Made by a program: the position numbers and the translations under genes. From Kangiellaceae bacterium (lineage in GTDB: Bacteria; Pseudomonadota; Gammaproteobacteria; Enterobacterales; Kangiellaceae), in contig JAUUYO010000045.1 of NCBI GenBank assembly GCA_030590405.1, positions 1 through 15,691 of the forward strand: a DNA stretch of 15,691 nt, read 5' to 3'. Below are positions 15,074 through 15,691 of this stretch, one piece after another. Below the pieces are notes generated by a model. The model saw nothing but the letters and a program-made list of their open reading frames with translations, was not told the DNA's origin and searched no databases. The first letter of the stretch is position 1, and each line of letters begins with the position of its first letter.

Positions 15074-15691
15074 TTAGAGAATAATACGAACTATATCTGA
15101 ACCACGTATTTGATCACCATTAAATGTTTCTGCTTCAAGTACAGCCATAGACTCACCAGCCTCAACAATCATTTCGTCAGCAATAATACTACATACCAGA
15201 TCAATCAAAAGATCTCCGTTGACATCTTGTTCATTACACATTTTATGGCTACCTTTACCCATAAGTTTAACACTAGCACCTGCAAGACTAATACTAGATG
15301 GAATAACTTGAGTCGCATCAAATTCGGCTGAACTTAAAATTGCCACAGGAAACGATTTTGAGGTGCTAATATTTATGAAGTTATTGGTACTGCCAGGCTT
15401 AATGTCGATTGTTACATCAATTAAATTTGTGTAAGTAAACTCCCAATCCAAGATTCTGTGAGTCGCTGTATGTACAGATGGTGCTCCTGTAGTGGCAGCA
15501 AAACCTACAAAGGCTTGCTCTCCAGTTTGTGATGCCAAATCAACAAAATCATCAATAAGAGGCACTGCTGGCTTTAAGTCATTGCTACTCAAATATATTC
15601 GAATATGATCTGTGCTACCCTCGTATTCAATCCATACATATCTGGGAGTTTCGTTTTGGGTTACTAATTCAAATGGATCTTGTGTTTTTAC
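15074..15691 (-). CDS. L-type-lectin protein, C-terminal part (5' end outside window)
   Basis: The frame is open to the window edge, giving a 205-residue fragment; the internal TTG at 15592 is not the true start. Residues about 1-90 look like the last strands of a legume-type (L-type) lectin domain: YVWIEYEG, IRIYLSS followed by KPAVPLIDDFVDL, then AFVGFAATTG and ILDWEFTYT. A second domain of about 110 residues follows, starting VTIDIKPGS and ending GSDIVRIIL. This is a recurrent C-terminal module of secreted bacterial proteins known to me by its IDIKPG opening. Within it, D156-V-N158-G-D160 and D164 resemble a calcium loop and are bracketed by C152 and C167. The protein is most likely exported and carbohydrate-binding, but the signal region is not visible. 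Ligand unknown. Confidence 0.72.
   Translation of the reverse strand, partial: VKTQDPFELVTQNETPRYVWIEYEGSTDHIRIYLSSNDLKPAVPLIDDFVDLASQTGEQAFVGFAATTGAPSVHTATHRILDWEFTYTNLIDVTIDIKPGSTNNFINISTSKSFPVAILSSAEFDATQVIPSSISLAGASVKLMGKGSHKMCNEQDVNGDLLIDLVCSIIADEMIVEAGESMAVLEAETFNGDQIRGSDIVRIIL

Noticed and set aside
15590..15592. TTG as start of the lectin protein
   Set aside because: The frame stays open to the window edge and the upstream residues complete lectin strands.

Overview
The window looks like chromosomal DNA of a gammaproteobacterium with moderately low GC. The basis is housekeeping genes of that flavour (RadA, a class II DAHP synthase, a stand-alone MOSC protein next to a DUF3820 protein, a PilZ protein) and a GlpT-like organophosphate antiporter. 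The genus cannot be fixed from the sequence alone. Both ends cut through genes. I found no tRNA, rRNA, CRISPR array, transposase or integrase.

Layout. (1) 1-1088 (+): the 3' part of a hybrid sensor kinase whose visible phospho-acceptor region looks abnormal. (2) 1278-4204 (-): an exported DUF442-type phosphatase, a MOSC protein tightly coupled to a small DUF3820 protein, an inverted-repeat element at 3133-3234, and the circularly permuted ribosome-assembly GTPase YlqF/RbgA. (3) 4329-6095: a PilZ protein (+) converging on radA (-). (4) 6277-7716 (+): class II DAHP synthase, divergent from radA. (5) 7893-12686 (+): a co-directional run of adenine deaminase, an organophosphate:phosphate antiporter, an AzgA-type purine permease and a LOG-family nucleotide phosphoribohydrolase with a clear signal peptide. 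(6) 12763-15691: a less ordered, accessory-looking stretch with an exported esterase (+), a four-helix membrane protein (-), a SEC-C protein (-) and the C-terminal part of an L-type-lectin protein (-). Its intergenic DNA is rich in hairpins.

How the genes may work together. The most interesting unit is region 5. LOG-family enzymes split a nucleoside 5'-monophosphate into a free base and ribose 5-phosphate. Here that enzyme appears to be exported, and the genes just upstream encode a purine-base permease, an adenine deaminase, and an antiporter of a family that imports phosphorylated small molecules in exchange for phosphate. Taken together they could form a periplasmic 'split and import' route for scavenging adenine nucleotides, recovering both halves. 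The individual families are recognised from sequence; the combined pathway is my inference.
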